Origin: JAYODW01 sp038116745
Lineage (GTDB): Bacteria > Pseudomonadota > Gammaproteobacteria > Ga0077536
Reading direction: 5' to 3'
DNA: 64,000 nt
Assembly: GCA_038116745.1 (NCBI GenBank)
Contig: JAYODW010000002.1
Location: forward strand, 1-64,000
Both the position numbers and the translations under genes were made by a program. The notes under the pieces were generated by a model. The model saw only the letters and a program-made list of their open reading frames with translations. It did no database searches and was not told where the DNA came from. Of the stretch, positions 1 to 8,387 are shown piece by piece; position 1 is the first letter of the stretch, and each line of letters opens with the position of its first letter.

Positions 1-444
1 GATCTCAGTCTGGTCTGCGGCGATTTCGTGGTGCGGCGGTCTGACGGTTTGTGGGGCTACCACCTTGCAACCATCGTTGACGATGCTGACGCGGGCGTAA
101 CTGAGGTCGTGCGCGGCTCGGATCTGCTCGATTCGACCCCGCGACAGATTCACCTGTCCCGGCTGCTGGACTTACCGGAACCGAGCTATGCCCATTTCGG
201 CGTCGTCACCGATACAAGAGGTGTCAAGCTGAGTAAACAGAGCCAGGCACCCCCTGTCGCCCCGGAAGCAGCCCGCATGGCGCTATACCAGGCGCTGAAT
301 TTTCTCAATCTCGCACCACCCGAGGCGCTGCTCACGACCGAGTGCGGCACCATGCTTGCCTGGGCGCTGAGCGCCTGGCATCCGACGAAATTTCCGAGAG
401 CGGGGGCACAGCTCCCTATGCAGGGCGGTCGCTTGGCCTTTTAA
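1..444 (+). CDS. gluQ: Glutamyl-Q tRNA(Asp) synthetase, 3' part (partial at window edge)
   Basis: The reading frame is open from base 1, so the 5' end lies outside the window; 147 codons are visible. The protein matches the C-terminal half of GluQRS, the truncated GluRS paralogue that attaches glutamate to queuosine in the anticodon of tRNA(Asp). Visible signatures are a VVRRSDGLWGYHLA segment near the start, GVTEVVRG and the class I KMSKS-equivalent GVKLSKQ. The anticodon-binding domain of true GluRS is missing, as expected, because the protein stops soon after the catalytic core. The TAA stop (442-444) overlaps the stop of convergent thrH. A dksA neighbour, common for this family, would lie outside the window and cannot be checked. 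Confidence 0.93.
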   Translation, partial: DLSLVCGDFVVRRSDGLWGYHLATIVDDADAGVTEVVRGSDLLDSTPRQIHLSRLLDLPEPSYAHFGVVTDTRGVKLSKQSQAPPVAPEAARMALYQALNFLNLAPPEALLTTECGTMLAWALSAWHPTKFPRAGAQLPMQGGRLAF

Positions 445-1040
445 AGCGCGGCAGCAAACATCGAACGCAGCTCCGCGTAACTGTTCGCCACCGGAATCTC
501 GGGGTGTGCCTGCACAACTTTTTCAGACGGACAGAAGAGCATGCCGACATTGGCCTGCTGCAGCATGCTGATATCGTTGAAGGAGTCTCCGGTAGCCACT
601 ACCTGATATTCAAGCGACTGAAAGGCCTGCACCGCATGGCGTTTCGGATCGCTCTGACGCAACCGGTAACCAACGATCCGATCCGATGTGTCGATATCCA
701 ATTGATGACAGAGGATGACAGGGAATTCGAGTTTCGCCACCAACGGTGCCGCCAGCTCGTGGAAGGTGTCGGAAATGATGGCGACCTGGAACGCCGACCT
801 CAGCCAACGCAGAAATTCTGCGGCGCCGTCCAGCGGTGACAGGGATGACGCTGCTTCGTGCAGCTGCGCATAGCGAAGCCCGTGTTCTTCCATTATTTCG
901 AGCCTGTAATTCATGAGTTCGTGATAGTCGGGGATATCTCGGGTCGTCACCTTCAACGCGTCGATTCCGGTACGCTCTGCCAGGCTGACCCAGATCTCAG
1001 GGACCAGAACGCCCTCAAAGTCGATACAGGCAATTTTCAT
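441..1040 (-). CDS. thrH: ThrH: phosphoserine phosphatase / homoserine phosphotransferase
   Basis: A 199-residue HAD-superfamily protein closely resembling Pseudomonas ThrH. That enzyme dephosphorylates phosphoserine and can transfer the phosphate to homoserine, linking serine and threonine synthesis in the cytoplasm. The N-terminus reads IACIDFEGVLVPEIW, with the ThrH variant of the HAD nucleophile motif (DFEG instead of DxDxT). Motif II is IISDTFHEL and motif III/IV is ATGDSFNDISML. Length equals the family's usual ~200 residues. It converges on gluQ and their stop codons overlap by 2 nt, leaving no room for a terminator between them. The start ATG at 1040 sits back-to-back with the next plus-strand gene. 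Confidence 0.93.
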   Translation of the reverse strand: MKIACIDFEGVLVPEIWVSLAERTGIDALKVTTRDIPDYHELMNYRLEIMEEHGLRYAQLHEAASSLSPLDGAAEFLRWLRSAFQVAIISDTFHELAAPLVAKLEFPVILCHQLDIDTSDRIVGYRLRQSDPKRHAVQAFQSLEYQVVATGDSFNDISMLQQANVGMLFCPSEKVVQAHPEIPVANSYAELRSMFAAAL

Positions 1041-1770
1041 GAAGCGGGTTCCTTTCTCAGACTGCGCTTTGGGCGCAAAGCGGCGCGGAGTCTATCAGAC
1101 CGCTAATACGCCTCGCAGTGCGCGCTCGCGGCTCGTGCTGTCCTTGGCGATGCTATGGCTGCTGGTCGCGTCGCTGGAGGCGGGAGAGCGCATCCGCGCC
1201 CTGGCGTTGTTCGAGGGCAAGGCATTGCTTGAGATCGACGGCCGTCAGCTCCTGCTGCGCGAGGGCGCTCCGCCTGAAATGGGTGTCCGGCTTGTCAGCG
1301 CGTCTGCCGAGTCAGCGGTCGTGGAAGTGGACGGACAGCAAACAACCCTCGCGCTGGACAACCGTATCGGCGCCGAATTCCGCCCCGCCGAGCGCGCAAC
1401 GGTTCGTCTGGTCCCCGGGGACCAGGGCCATTATTTTGTGGACGGACAAATCAACGGTCGCTCAGTCCGCTTTCTTGTTGATACCGGCGCGACAGGCGTG
1501 GCGATCAACCAGAACCTGGCAGACCGAATCGGGATCCGGTACGAGAAAACCGGACGCCCGGGCACGGTGAACACGGCAGGCGGCTCCGTGCCCGCGTATG
1601 GCGTAAGGTTTGATTCAGTGCAAATCCAGGGCATCAAACGGCACGGTGTGGAGGGCGTCGTGATCGAGGGCGACGCGCCTCTGGATGCTCTGCTGGGGCA
1701 GTCTTTCCTCAACCGACTTGATATCCGCCGGGAAGGTGCAGTCCTGGAGTTGCGGGAGCGCCGAGACTGA
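1039..1770 (+). CDS. Retropepsin-like aspartic protease (clan AA, TIGR02281-like), exported
   Basis: The longest frame encodes 243 residues, but the first ATG overlaps the thrH start codon and lacks a ribosome-binding site. Translation more likely begins at a downstream codon close to the hydrophobic segment VLSLAMLWLLVASLEAGE (codons about 31-50), which looks like a signal peptide or membrane anchor. The C-terminal half holds a single retropepsin half-site, FLVDTGATGVAIN (about residues 144-157), with the DTGA catalytic triad. ALLGQSFLNRLDI near the end is the usual second signature. Such proteins work as dimers in the periplasm or on the inner membrane; their substrates are mostly unknown. 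The gene is divergent from thrH and followed by the convergent adenosyltransferase gene. Confidence 0.8.
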   Translation: MKRVPFSDCALGAKRRGVYQTANTPRSARSRLVLSLAMLWLLVASLEAGERIRALALFEGKALLEIDGRQLLLREGAPPEMGVRLVSASAESAVVEVDGQQTTLALDNRIGAEFRPAERATVRLVPGDQGHYFVDGQINGRSVRFLVDTGATGVAINQNLADRIGIRYEKTGRPGTVNTAGGSVPAYGVRFDSVQIQGIKRHGVEGVVIEGDAPLDALLGQSFLNRLDIRREGAVLELRERRD

Positions 1771-1782
1771 GTTCACACAGGC

Positions 1783-2334
1783 TCACTGCGCGCGTTGACG
1801 CTGCCAGAGCACCTCGCCTGCCGCAGAGTCTCGTGCCGCAATCCGTGAGGCGACGAACAACAGGTCAGATAGTCGATTGACAAACTGCAATGTGACCCCG
1901 CTGACCGCCTCGTGCGCAGCAAGAGTGAGCAATGCCCGCTCTGCGCGTCGGCACACCGCGCGCGCAAGATGCGCGAACCCGGCGGACTGACTTCCACCCG
2001 GAAGCAGAAATTCTTTCAACGGAGGCAACTCCTCGTTGTAGAGGTCGACCGCCTTTTCGAGCTTTTCAACTGTGGCCGGCTGGATAAGTTCGCTGCCCGG
2101 AATGGCCAATTCGCCGCCGAGGTCGAACAAGTCATGCTGTATGTCCAGCATGAGTGCATCCAAATCCGATCGCAGGTCCGAGGTGCGCAGTAATCCAATG
2201 GTGCAATTCAGCTCATCAATCTCACCAATCGCCGCTATGCGGTAACTATTTTTGGGCACACGCGACCCATCTCCAAGCCCGGTCGTGCCCTCATCGCCCG
2301 TGCGCGTGTAAATCTTCGATAAGCGGTGTCCCAT
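1783..2334 (-). CDS. pduO: PduO-type ATP:cob(I)alamin adenosyltransferase
   Basis: A 183-residue protein of the PduO/MMAB family, which makes adenosylcobalamin from cob(I)alamin and ATP. The ATP-binding N-terminal motif YTRTGDEGTTGLGDGSRVPK is complete. The C-terminal helix carries CRRAERALLTL and FVNRLSDLLFVASR, the conserved Arg/Glu and Asn/Arg-Leu-Ser-Asp residues of the trimer interface. I chose the ATG at 2334 (MGHRLSKIYTR) over an in-frame ATG 57 nt upstream because GAGG lies just before it and the homology begins there. Its product, adenosylcobalamin, is the cofactor of IcmF encoded 23 kb away. MetH uses methylcobalamin instead. Confidence 0.93.
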   Translation of the reverse strand: MGHRLSKIYTRTGDEGTTGLGDGSRVPKNSYRIAAIGEIDELNCTIGLLRTSDLRSDLDALMLDIQHDLFDLGGELAIPGSELIQPATVEKLEKAVDLYNEELPPLKEFLLPGGSQSAGFAHLARAVCRRAERALLTLAAHEAVSGVTLQFVNRLSDLLFVASRIAARDSAAGEVLWQRQRAQ

Positions 2335-2519
2335 GCCTGCCTCGGTTTGCTCAGGAGGGCGCACTCTAAACAGCCATCGCCTCACGGGCAAGGCGCCAAA
2401 AAGCTAGCCAATCGCTCGCATGAACAAGGTTTTCTCGCCAGCACCCTGATAAAATTCACCGCCGCGGTAGCTCAGGGAGTAGTGCCGCATGCCGAGCTAA
2501 GCCGAAAAACCGATCAAAC
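2335..2519. other. Divergent intergenic region
   Basis: This 185-bp spacer separates the divergent adenosyltransferase and glycosyltransferase genes, so promoters for both should lie here. A short inverted repeat (CGCCT/AGGCG) occurs near 2385. The segment starting near 2463 reads like a tRNA D-arm but has no T-arm or acceptor partner. I see no convincing -35/-10 pair. Confidence 0.4.
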
Positions 2520-3278
2520 ATGCCCTTAACACCGACAGACGAGGATGCTGGATCGCTGTGCGTGTCTGTCGTTGTGCCTTTTTTCGACGAAGCAGACAAC
2601 GTAGAGCCGTTATTGGCTGAGATCGATACCGCGCTGAAGTCCGTCACCGCGTTCGAAATTATTGCCGTTGATGACTGCAGCCGGGACGCAACTCTGCTCA
2701 AACTGCAGGAGATGCAACACCGTCTTCCGAACCTCCGCCTCGTTGCCCATGCCGAGAATCTGGGCCAGAGCGCAGCTCTGTGCACGGGTGCTGACCATGC
2801 ACGCGGCGTTTGGTTGGTCACATTGGACGGAGATGGACAGAACGACCCGGCCGATGTCCCAGGTCTGCTTTCCCGGATTGGAGCTGATGACCCGGAGATG
2901 GACATGATCTGCGGTCATCGCGCGCGGCGCATGGATAACTGGGTGCGGCGGCTTTCATCCCGGGTCGCGAATCAGGTACGGGCAAAGCTGCTCGGCGACG
3001 CCACTCCCGACACGGGGTGCGGATTGAAGGTGATCCGGCGGACGACCTTTGAGCGGTTGCCTCGATTTAACCACATGCATCGTTTTTTACCGGCGCTCGT
3101 ACAACGTCAGGGCGGCTCAGTCTGCTCGGTCGCAGTGTCACATAGACCCCGCCGTCACGGGCGTTCGAAGTACGGGGTGTGGAATCGCCTGTGGGTAGGC
3201 ATCGTCGATCTTTTTGGCGTGATGTGGCTCCAGCGGCGGGCATTCAAAGCAAAAATCAGGAGCCTCGAACAAGCATGA
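2520..3278 (+). CDS. Family 2 glycosyltransferase (polyprenyl-phosphate sugar transferase type)
   Basis: A 252-residue GT-A glycosyltransferase resembling dolichol-phosphate mannose synthase/ArnC-type enzymes, which move a sugar from a nucleotide donor onto a polyprenyl phosphate at the cytoplasmic face of the inner membrane. Visible motifs are VVVPFFDEADNVEPLL at the start, VDDCSRD and the metal-binding LDGDGQNDP (DxD). DTGCGLKVIRR and HMHRFLPAL follow in the acceptor half. There are no long C-terminal membrane helices, unlike ArnC, only a short hydrophobic stretch (GIVDLFGVMW). Its stop overlaps the next ATG as ATGA, so the two genes are translationally coupled. With the LAB_N protein and LptF this suggests an envelope lipid-modification unit. 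The acceptor and sugar are unknown. Confidence 0.87.
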   Translation: MPLTPTDEDAGSLCVSVVVPFFDEADNVEPLLAEIDTALKSVTAFEIIAVDDCSRDATLLKLQEMQHRLPNLRLVAHAENLGQSAALCTGADHARGVWLVTLDGDGQNDPADVPGLLSRIGADDPEMDMICGHRARRMDNWVRRLSSRVANQVRAKLLGDATPDTGCGLKVIRRTTFERLPRFNHMHRFLPALVQRQGGSVCSVAVSHRPRRHGRSKYGVWNRLWVGIVDLFGVMWLQRRAFKAKIRSLEQA

Positions 3279-3553
3279 ATACAGAGCAGATCTGGGTCGC
3301 TGTCGGACTCACCGGGCAGCTGCTTTTTTCGGGGCGTTGGCTTGTGCAATGGATTACCAGCGAACGACAGAAAAAAAGCGTCGTCCCGCTGGCATTCTGG
3401 TATTTCAGTATTGCGGGAAGCACGACCCTTCTCGCCTATTCCCTGTATCGAATGGACCCCGTTTTCATCATCGGCCACGTGGCCAACAGCGTGATCTATT
3501 TTCGCAACCTGGTCCTGCTGATGCGGGAAAAGCAAGCAGGCCAGACGGCCTGA
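3275..3553 (+). CDS. Small LAB_N-domain membrane protein (lipid-A-disaccharide-synthase N-terminal-like)
   Basis: A 92-residue protein starting at the ATG that overlaps the glycosyltransferase stop; AGGAG lies about 12 nt upstream. Hydrophobic segments near residues 7-25, 40-58 and 63-82 suggest three membrane helices. The text matches the LAB_N domain: GLTGQLLFSGRWLVQWITSE, then FWYFSIAGSTTLLAYSLYR and NSVIYFRNLVL. In some bacteria this domain is fused to LpxB; stand-alone versions sit beside polyprenyl-phosphate glycosyltransferases and may help flip or present the lipid-linked sugar. A partner role for the upstream GT2 is inference from coupling. Confidence 0.85.
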   Translation: MNTEQIWVAVGLTGQLLFSGRWLVQWITSERQKKSVVPLAFWYFSIAGSTTLLAYSLYRMDPVFIIGHVANSVIYFRNLVLLMREKQAGQTA

Positions 3554-3568
3554 AGCGCTGCTCCCCCC

Positions 3569-4678
3569 GTGATCCTGAGACGTTACTTTCTGCGTGAAGC
3601 TCTCAGGCTCGCTCTGCTGATCGTCAGCGGACTTTTCGCCGTATACCTCAGCATGCGCTTTGCGGGCTATCTGGGGGACGCCGCGGAGGGGAAGGTTGCG
3701 CCGCAGCACATCTCAAGCATCATCGGTCTGAAGATGCTCGTATCCCTGAAAGATCTGCTTCCGATGAGCCTGATGATCGGTATTTTCGGCGCCGCTGTCG
3801 GACTGCAGCAACATTCGGAGTGGGCAGCAATGCGGGCGGCCGGAATTTCACATCAGGCGCTGCTCGGACCAACGCTGTTACTCGCGCTGATATTCGCAAC
3901 GGCTGTCGGAGGAATATCTCTCGGGCTCGGGCCCGGATCTGAGCTGAAGCTGCGGGAACTGCGCGAGCAAACTGAAAATGACGCCACCATCGCCGGCGTG
4001 AGATCGGGTCGATTTCGCGAATTTTCGGGGGGATCGCGGGTGTTTTACGCAGAATCAATGTCGCCGGACGAAAAATTCCTGGAACACACCTTCGTGCGTT
4101 CAGGGACCCTGCTTGAACCGGAGGTCATGCGCGCGGAACGGACTGAGATTACAACCGACAGGAAAAGCCGCGACAGGTTCGCGGTCTTCCATTCGGGATA
4201 CAGCTGGCGCGGCACGCCGGGACAGGGGGATTTTGTGCGTCTCGATTTCGAGCGCTACGCAGTCCGCATCGAAAACAGAGATCCCACAGCGTTCGGCGCG
4301 CACATCGGTTTTCTCAGCACCAACGAGCTGCTGCAACACCAGGGGGCGGCCTACAGCACCGAATTTCACTGGCGCCTGGCCCCAGTGCTGTCAACCCTTT
4401 TGGGGGCTGCACTGGCTTTCCTCATTGGTGTCTCTGGTCATCGTAGAAACTGGTATCTAGGCCTTGTCGTGCTGGTGGCGGGTTACTTCACCTATACCAA
4501 CCTGCTCGGCGTCGGACGTTCGCTGCTGCGCAAAGAGGTCCTCCCAGCCTGGATCGGGCTGTGGCCTGCGCATCTGCTTTTTGCCGGCCTCGTTTTGATG
4601 ATATTTCTGGCCCAGCGACGTCGCCTTCGCATAAGAAAACCCGCCAAACAACAACTCCTGCTGACCGGACCGCAGTGA
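3569..4678 (+). CDS. lptF: LptF-family permease of the LPS export ABC transporter
   Basis: A 369-residue YjgP/YjgQ-family membrane protein beginning with GTG (ILRRYFLREALRLALLIVSG). There are three N-terminal helices (about residues 15-35, 60-85 and 98-120), a periplasmic jellyroll domain (about 125-265) and three C-terminal helices, which is the LptF/LptG layout. The coupling-helix region QQHSEWAAMRAAGIS is conserved. LptF and LptG normally form the heterodimeric permease of LptB2FGC, pulling lipopolysaccharide from the inner membrane, and are usually adjacent. Here no lptG follows; metH starts 13 nt downstream. Assignment to F rather than G rests on overall similarity only. Confidence 0.85.
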   Translation: MILRRYFLREALRLALLIVSGLFAVYLSMRFAGYLGDAAEGKVAPQHISSIIGLKMLVSLKDLLPMSLMIGIFGAAVGLQQHSEWAAMRAAGISHQALLGPTLLLALIFATAVGGISLGLGPGSELKLRELREQTENDATIAGVRSGRFREFSGGSRVFYAESMSPDEKFLEHTFVRSGTLLEPEVMRAERTEITTDRKSRDRFAVFHSGYSWRGTPGQGDFVRLDFERYAVRIENRDPTAFGAHIGFLSTNELLQHQGAAYSTEFHWRLAPVLSTLLGAALAFLIGVSGHRRNWYLGLVVLVAGYFTYTNLLGVGRSLLRKEVLPAWIGLWPAHLLFAGLVLMIFLAQRRRLRIRKPAKQQLLLTGPQ

Positions 4679-4691
4679 GTCTCCGCGAACG

Positions 4692-7600
4692 ATGATGAAA
4701 GCAACCGAATTAGCAGAGATCCTGGAAGAAAAAATTCTCGTCCTCGACGGGGCAATGGGCACTGTCATCCAACGACACAAAGTCGACGAGGACCGCTTCA
4801 GGGGAGAGCGTTTCGCTGCGCACCCGCATGATCTGCAGGGCAACAACGACCTGCTGTGTCTCACCCAGCCAAAATTGATCAAGGGGATCCACGCGGCGTT
4901 TCTTCATGCCGGTGCAGACATCATTGAAACCAACACCTTCAACGCCACCTGTATCGCGCAGGCCGACTACGGCCTGGAATCGATTGTGCGGGAACTTAAT
5001 CAAACCGCAGCCCGCATAGCTCACGAAGCGGTTGCTGACTATCGCGCGACCACTGGGTGTTCCGCCCCCCGCTTGGTCGCTGGTGTCATTGGACCAACCA
5101 ACCGCACCGCGTCGATTTCGCCCGACGTCAATGACCCGAGCCTGCGCAACGTCGATTTCGAGACGCTTCGCGCGGCCTACTATGAAGCCTGTGAGGGACT
5201 GCTGGCCGGCGGCGTGGATCTGCTCATGATCGAAACCGTGTTCGATACCCTTAACGCCAAGGCGGCCGTCTACGCTGCCCGGGAATGCCTTGAAGCACAC
5301 GGTCTTGAACTCCCTTTGATGATTTCGGGGACGATCACCGACCGCAGCGGCCGTACCCTGACCGGCCAGACGACCGAAGCCTTCTGGAACTCCCTGCGTC
5401 ACGCGGAACCGCTTATTGTTGGACTGAACTGCGCTCTCGGCGCGCGTGATCTCGAACCCTACGTTGAGGAACTCTCCAGGGTCGCCGAAGTTTTCGTCAG
5501 CGTACATCCCAATGCTGGCCTGCCGAATGAATTCGGTGACTACGATGAAACAGCCGAGTACATGGCGGGGATCATCGGCAGCTTTGCTGCCAGCGGCCTG
5601 GTCAATCTCGTCGGCGGATGCTGCGGCACAACGCCCGAACACATACGTGCAATTGCCGGCGCAGTCGCTGACCTACCCCCACGGCGACGCCCGCGGGTAC
5701 AGCGGCATTGCCGCTTGAGCGGTCTAGAGCCGCTCAACCTGACACCGGACAAGGGTTTCATAAACGTCGGTGAACGGACCAACGTAACGGGCTCTCCGAG
5801 GTTTGCCCGTCTGATTAAAGAGGGAGACCTGGAAAGCGCGGTAGAAGTCGCCCGTCAGCAGGTCGACAACGGTGCCCAGATCATCGACATCAACATGGAC
5901 GAGNNNNNNNNNNACTCTGTTGCATTGATGCGGCGCTACCTCAATCTGATTGCCTCAGACCCCGATATCAGCCGGGTGCCGGTGATGCTGGACTCGTCAA
6001 ACTGGGAGGTGCTCGAAGCCGGCCTGCGCTGCCTGCAGGGGAAGGGCGTGGTCAACTCCATCAGTCTTAAGGAAGGCGAAGGGAAATTTGTCGCTCAGGC
6101 AAGCCAGATCCGTCGTTACGGCGCAGCGGTCGTTGTAATGGCCTTTGATGAGCAAGGGCAAGCGGACACGACTGAACGCAAATGCGCTATCTGTGAGCGC
6201 TCGTACCGAATTCTGACCGAGGTCGTTGGATTCCCCCCTGAGGACATCATTTTCGACCCGAATGTGCTGACCGTCGCTACCGGGATCGCGGAGCACAACG
6301 ACTATGCGCGGACCTTTTTCGAAGCCACCCGGAAGATCAAGGAAGCTCTCCCTCACGCCCTCGTCAGCGGCGGCTTGAGTAACGTGTCCTTCGCCTTCAG
6401 AGGCAACAATCCGGTACGCGAGGCGATGCATTCAGCGTTTCTCTATCACGGCATTCGCCATGGGCTCGACATGGCAATCGTGAATGCCGGCCAGCTCGGC
6501 ATTTACGAGCAGCTCGACCCCGCACTGCTTGAGCGCATCGAGGACGTGCTGTTCAACCGCAACGAGGAAGCCACCGACCGATTGATCGAGTTTGCGCGAG
6601 GCGTGCAGGGCGAAGAGAAAACTGTCGAGCGCGAGCATGCCTGGCGCGAGCTGCCGGTGGAGGAGCGTCTCACCTATGCGCTGACCCGCGGACTGGCCGA
6701 CCATATCGTTGAGGATACCGAACAGGCCCGCCTGGCTTCTGCAACGCCGCTGGGGGTTATTGAGGGCCCGCTGATGGACGGCATGAATGAGGTCGGCGAG
6801 CTGTTCGGGGCAGGCAAGATGTTTCTGCCGCAGGTAGTAAAAAGCGCGCGCGTGATGAAGAAAGCGGTCGCGCACCTCATTCCGTTTATTGAGGCTGAGC
6901 AAGCAGCCGGCGGCATGCAGCGCGCACGCGCACGGATCGTCATGGCCACGGTGAAAGGCGATGTTCACGACATCGGCAAGAACATCGTCGGCGTTGTTCT
7001 GCAGTGCAATAACTTCGAGGTGATCGACCTCGGCGTGATGGTGCCGCTCAAGGACATCCTCGATACCGCAGAACGTGAGCAGGCGGACATCATCGGTTTA
7101 AGCGGGCTTATCACGCCATCGCTGGATGAAATGGTGTTCGTCGCACGCGAGATGGAAAAGCGTGGATTAAAGCTCCCCCTGCTGATCGGCGGCGCGACCA
7201 CGTCGCGGGCGCATACCGCGGTCAGAATTGTTCCGGCCTACAGTGGCCCCACCATTCATGTACGCGATGCTTCCCGTGCTGCCGGCGTCGTAGGGCAACT
7301 GACGAGCGATGACCAGCGCCCGTTTTTTCTCGAGAAAACAGCGTTGGAGTACGAGAAACTGCGCGAGCGACATAGCGCACGGCAACAGCAGCCCCGCCTG
7401 ATCCCGTTGACGCAGGCGCGGCAAAACCGGGCACAGATTGAGTTTACGCCTGACCGGATCCACGTGCCCTCGCGCTTGGGGATACAGATCCTCGATCCCT
7501 ACCCGCTTGAGGAACTGGTCGCGAACATCGACTGGACCCCTTTCTTCATGACCTGGGAGCTGGCGGGGCGCTATCCCCGAATCCTCGACGACGATGTCGT

Positions 7601-8387
7601 CGGGAAGCAGGCGCGACAGCTTTACGACGATGCTCTGAGATTGCTCGGGCGAATCGTGGAAAAACAGCTGCTGACGCCCCGAGCGGTGTTCGGGCTGTTC
7701 CCGGCGAACGCGACCGCGGATGACGACATACTGATTTTCAGTGACGAAACCCGGCGGACACTCCATACACGAGCCCATACGCTGCGCCAGCAGGGTCAGA
7801 AACCTGAAGGTCAGCCGAATTTCGCCCTGTCGGACTTCATCGCACCGGTATCCAGCGAACTGCCTGACTATCTCGGCGCCTTCGCGGTGAGCGCGGGTGA
7901 CGGCCTCGACCCGATGGTTGCAGAATTCGAGGCAGAGCATGATGACTACCACGCCATCATGGCCAAGGCGCTCGCTGATCGTCTGGCCGAGGCGCTGGCA
8001 GAGCGCCTGCACTGTCTGGTCCGGACCCGATACTGGGGCTACGCCAAGGATGAGAATTTCGACAACGAGGCGCTCATTGCCGAGAAATACAGCGGGATCC
8101 GCCCTGCCCCCGGCTACCCCGCGTGCCCCGACCACACGGAGAAAGCCCAGATCTGGTCTCTGCTCGATGTCGAAAGAACGGTCGGGATAAAACTCACGGA
8201 GAGCTTCGCCATGCTGCCGGCTGCAGCGGTCAGCGGGTGGTACTTCGGACATCCACAGGCCCGCTATTTCGGCGTCGGCCGGATCGGGCGGGACCAGGTG
8301 GAAGATTATGCGGCGCGCAAAGGGATGGAGATCGCGGCCGCAGAGCGCTGGCTTGCACCAAACCTAAATTACGAAGCGGATGACTGA
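4692..8387 (+). CDS. metH: Cobalamin-dependent methionine synthase
   Basis: A 1231-codon MetH with all four modules. Residues ~1-325 are the homocysteine-binding barrel with zinc cysteines in LNCALGA (~247) and GGCCGTTPEHI (~309-310). Residues ~345-620 are the methyltetrahydrofolate-binding pterin domain. Residues ~640-890 are the cobalamin module with DVHDIGKNIVGVVL, whose His is the lower cobalt ligand. The C-terminal ~340 residues are the AdoMet-binding activation domain. The enzyme transfers a methyl group from methyl-THF to homocysteine through methylcobalamin. Ten Ns at codons 405-408 keep the frame, and four codons (family GMLD) are exactly what is expected. The stop overlaps asnS as TGATG. 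Start could be either of two adjacent ATGs (4692/4695). Confidence 0.97.
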   Translation: MMKATELAEILEEKILVLDGAMGTVIQRHKVDEDRFRGERFAAHPHDLQGNNDLLCLTQPKLIKGIHAAFLHAGADIIETNTFNATCIAQADYGLESIVRELNQTAARIAHEAVADYRATTGCSAPRLVAGVIGPTNRTASISPDVNDPSLRNVDFETLRAAYYEACEGLLAGGVDLLMIETVFDTLNAKAAVYAARECLEAHGLELPLMISGTITDRSGRTLTGQTTEAFWNSLRHAEPLIVGLNCALGARDLEPYVEELSRVAEVFVSVHPNAGLPNEFGDYDETAEYMAGIIGSFAASGLVNLVGGCCGTTPEHIRAIAGAVADLPPRRRPRVQRHCRLSGLEPLNLTPDKGFINVGERTNVTGSPRFARLIKEGDLESAVEVARQQVDNGAQIIDINMDEXXXXSVALMRRYLNLIASDPDISRVPVMLDSSNWEVLEAGLRCLQGKGVVNSISLKEGEGKFVAQASQIRRYGAAVVVMAFDEQGQADTTERKCAICERSYRILTEVVGFPPEDIIFDPNVLTVATGIAEHNDYARTFFEATRKIKEALPHALVSGGLSNVSFAFRGNNPVREAMHSAFLYHGIRHGLDMAIVNAGQLGIYEQLDPALLERIEDVLFNRNEEATDRLIEFARGVQGEEKTVEREHAWRELPVEERLTYALTRGLADHIVEDTEQARLASATPLGVIEGPLMDGMNEVGELFGAGKMFLPQVVKSARVMKKAVAHLIPFIEAEQAAGGMQRARARIVMATVKGDVHDIGKNIVGVVLQCNNFEVIDLGVMVPLKDILDTAEREQADIIGLSGLITPSLDEMVFVAREMEKRGLKLPLLIGGATTSRAHTAVRIVPAYSGPTIHVRDASRAAGVVGQLTSDDQRPFFLEKTALEYEKLRERHSARQQQPRLIPLTQARQNRAQIEFTPDRIHVPSRLGIQILDPYPLEELVANIDWTPFFMTWELAGRYPRILDDDVVGKQARQLYDDALRLLGRIVEKQLLTPRAVFGLFPANATADDDILIFSDETRRTLHTRAHTLRQQGQKPEGQPNFALSDFIAPVSSELPDYLGAFAVSAGDGLDPMVAEFEAEHDDYHAIMAKALADRLAEALAERLHCLVRTRYWGYAKDENFDNEALIAEKYSGIRPAPGYPACPDHTEKAQIWSLLDVERTVGIKLTESFAMLPAAAVSGWYFGHPQARYFGVGRIGRDQVEDYAARKGMEIAAAERWLAPNLNYEADD
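5904..5913. other. Assembly gap (10 N) inside metH
   Basis: Ten undetermined bases fall in the pterin-binding domain of metH just after INMDE. The frame is kept on both sides, and the missing four residues correspond to the conserved GMLD of MetH proteins. The last codon reads NAC, compatible with Asp. The stated gap length therefore appears to be real. Confidence 0.95.

Noticed and set aside
1039..1041. First ATG as the true start of the retropepsin-like gene
   Set aside because: It overlaps the thrH start codon and lacks a ribosome-binding site; the signal-like segment begins about 30 codons later. The outer coordinate is kept only because the true start cannot be fixed.
2463..2519. tRNA-like start (GCGGTAGCTCAGGGAGTAG) before the GT2 gene
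   Set aside because: There is no T-arm, no matching acceptor strand and no anticodon stem; only the D-arm-like part is present.
4678..4692. Cobalamin riboswitch upstream of metH or icmF
   Set aside because: The spacers are too short (13 bp before metH, 11 bp before icmF) and no B12-box sequence is seen.
7167..8252. 361-codon minus-strand open frame within metH
   Set aside because: Antisense to the conserved activation domain of metH; no recognisable domain.
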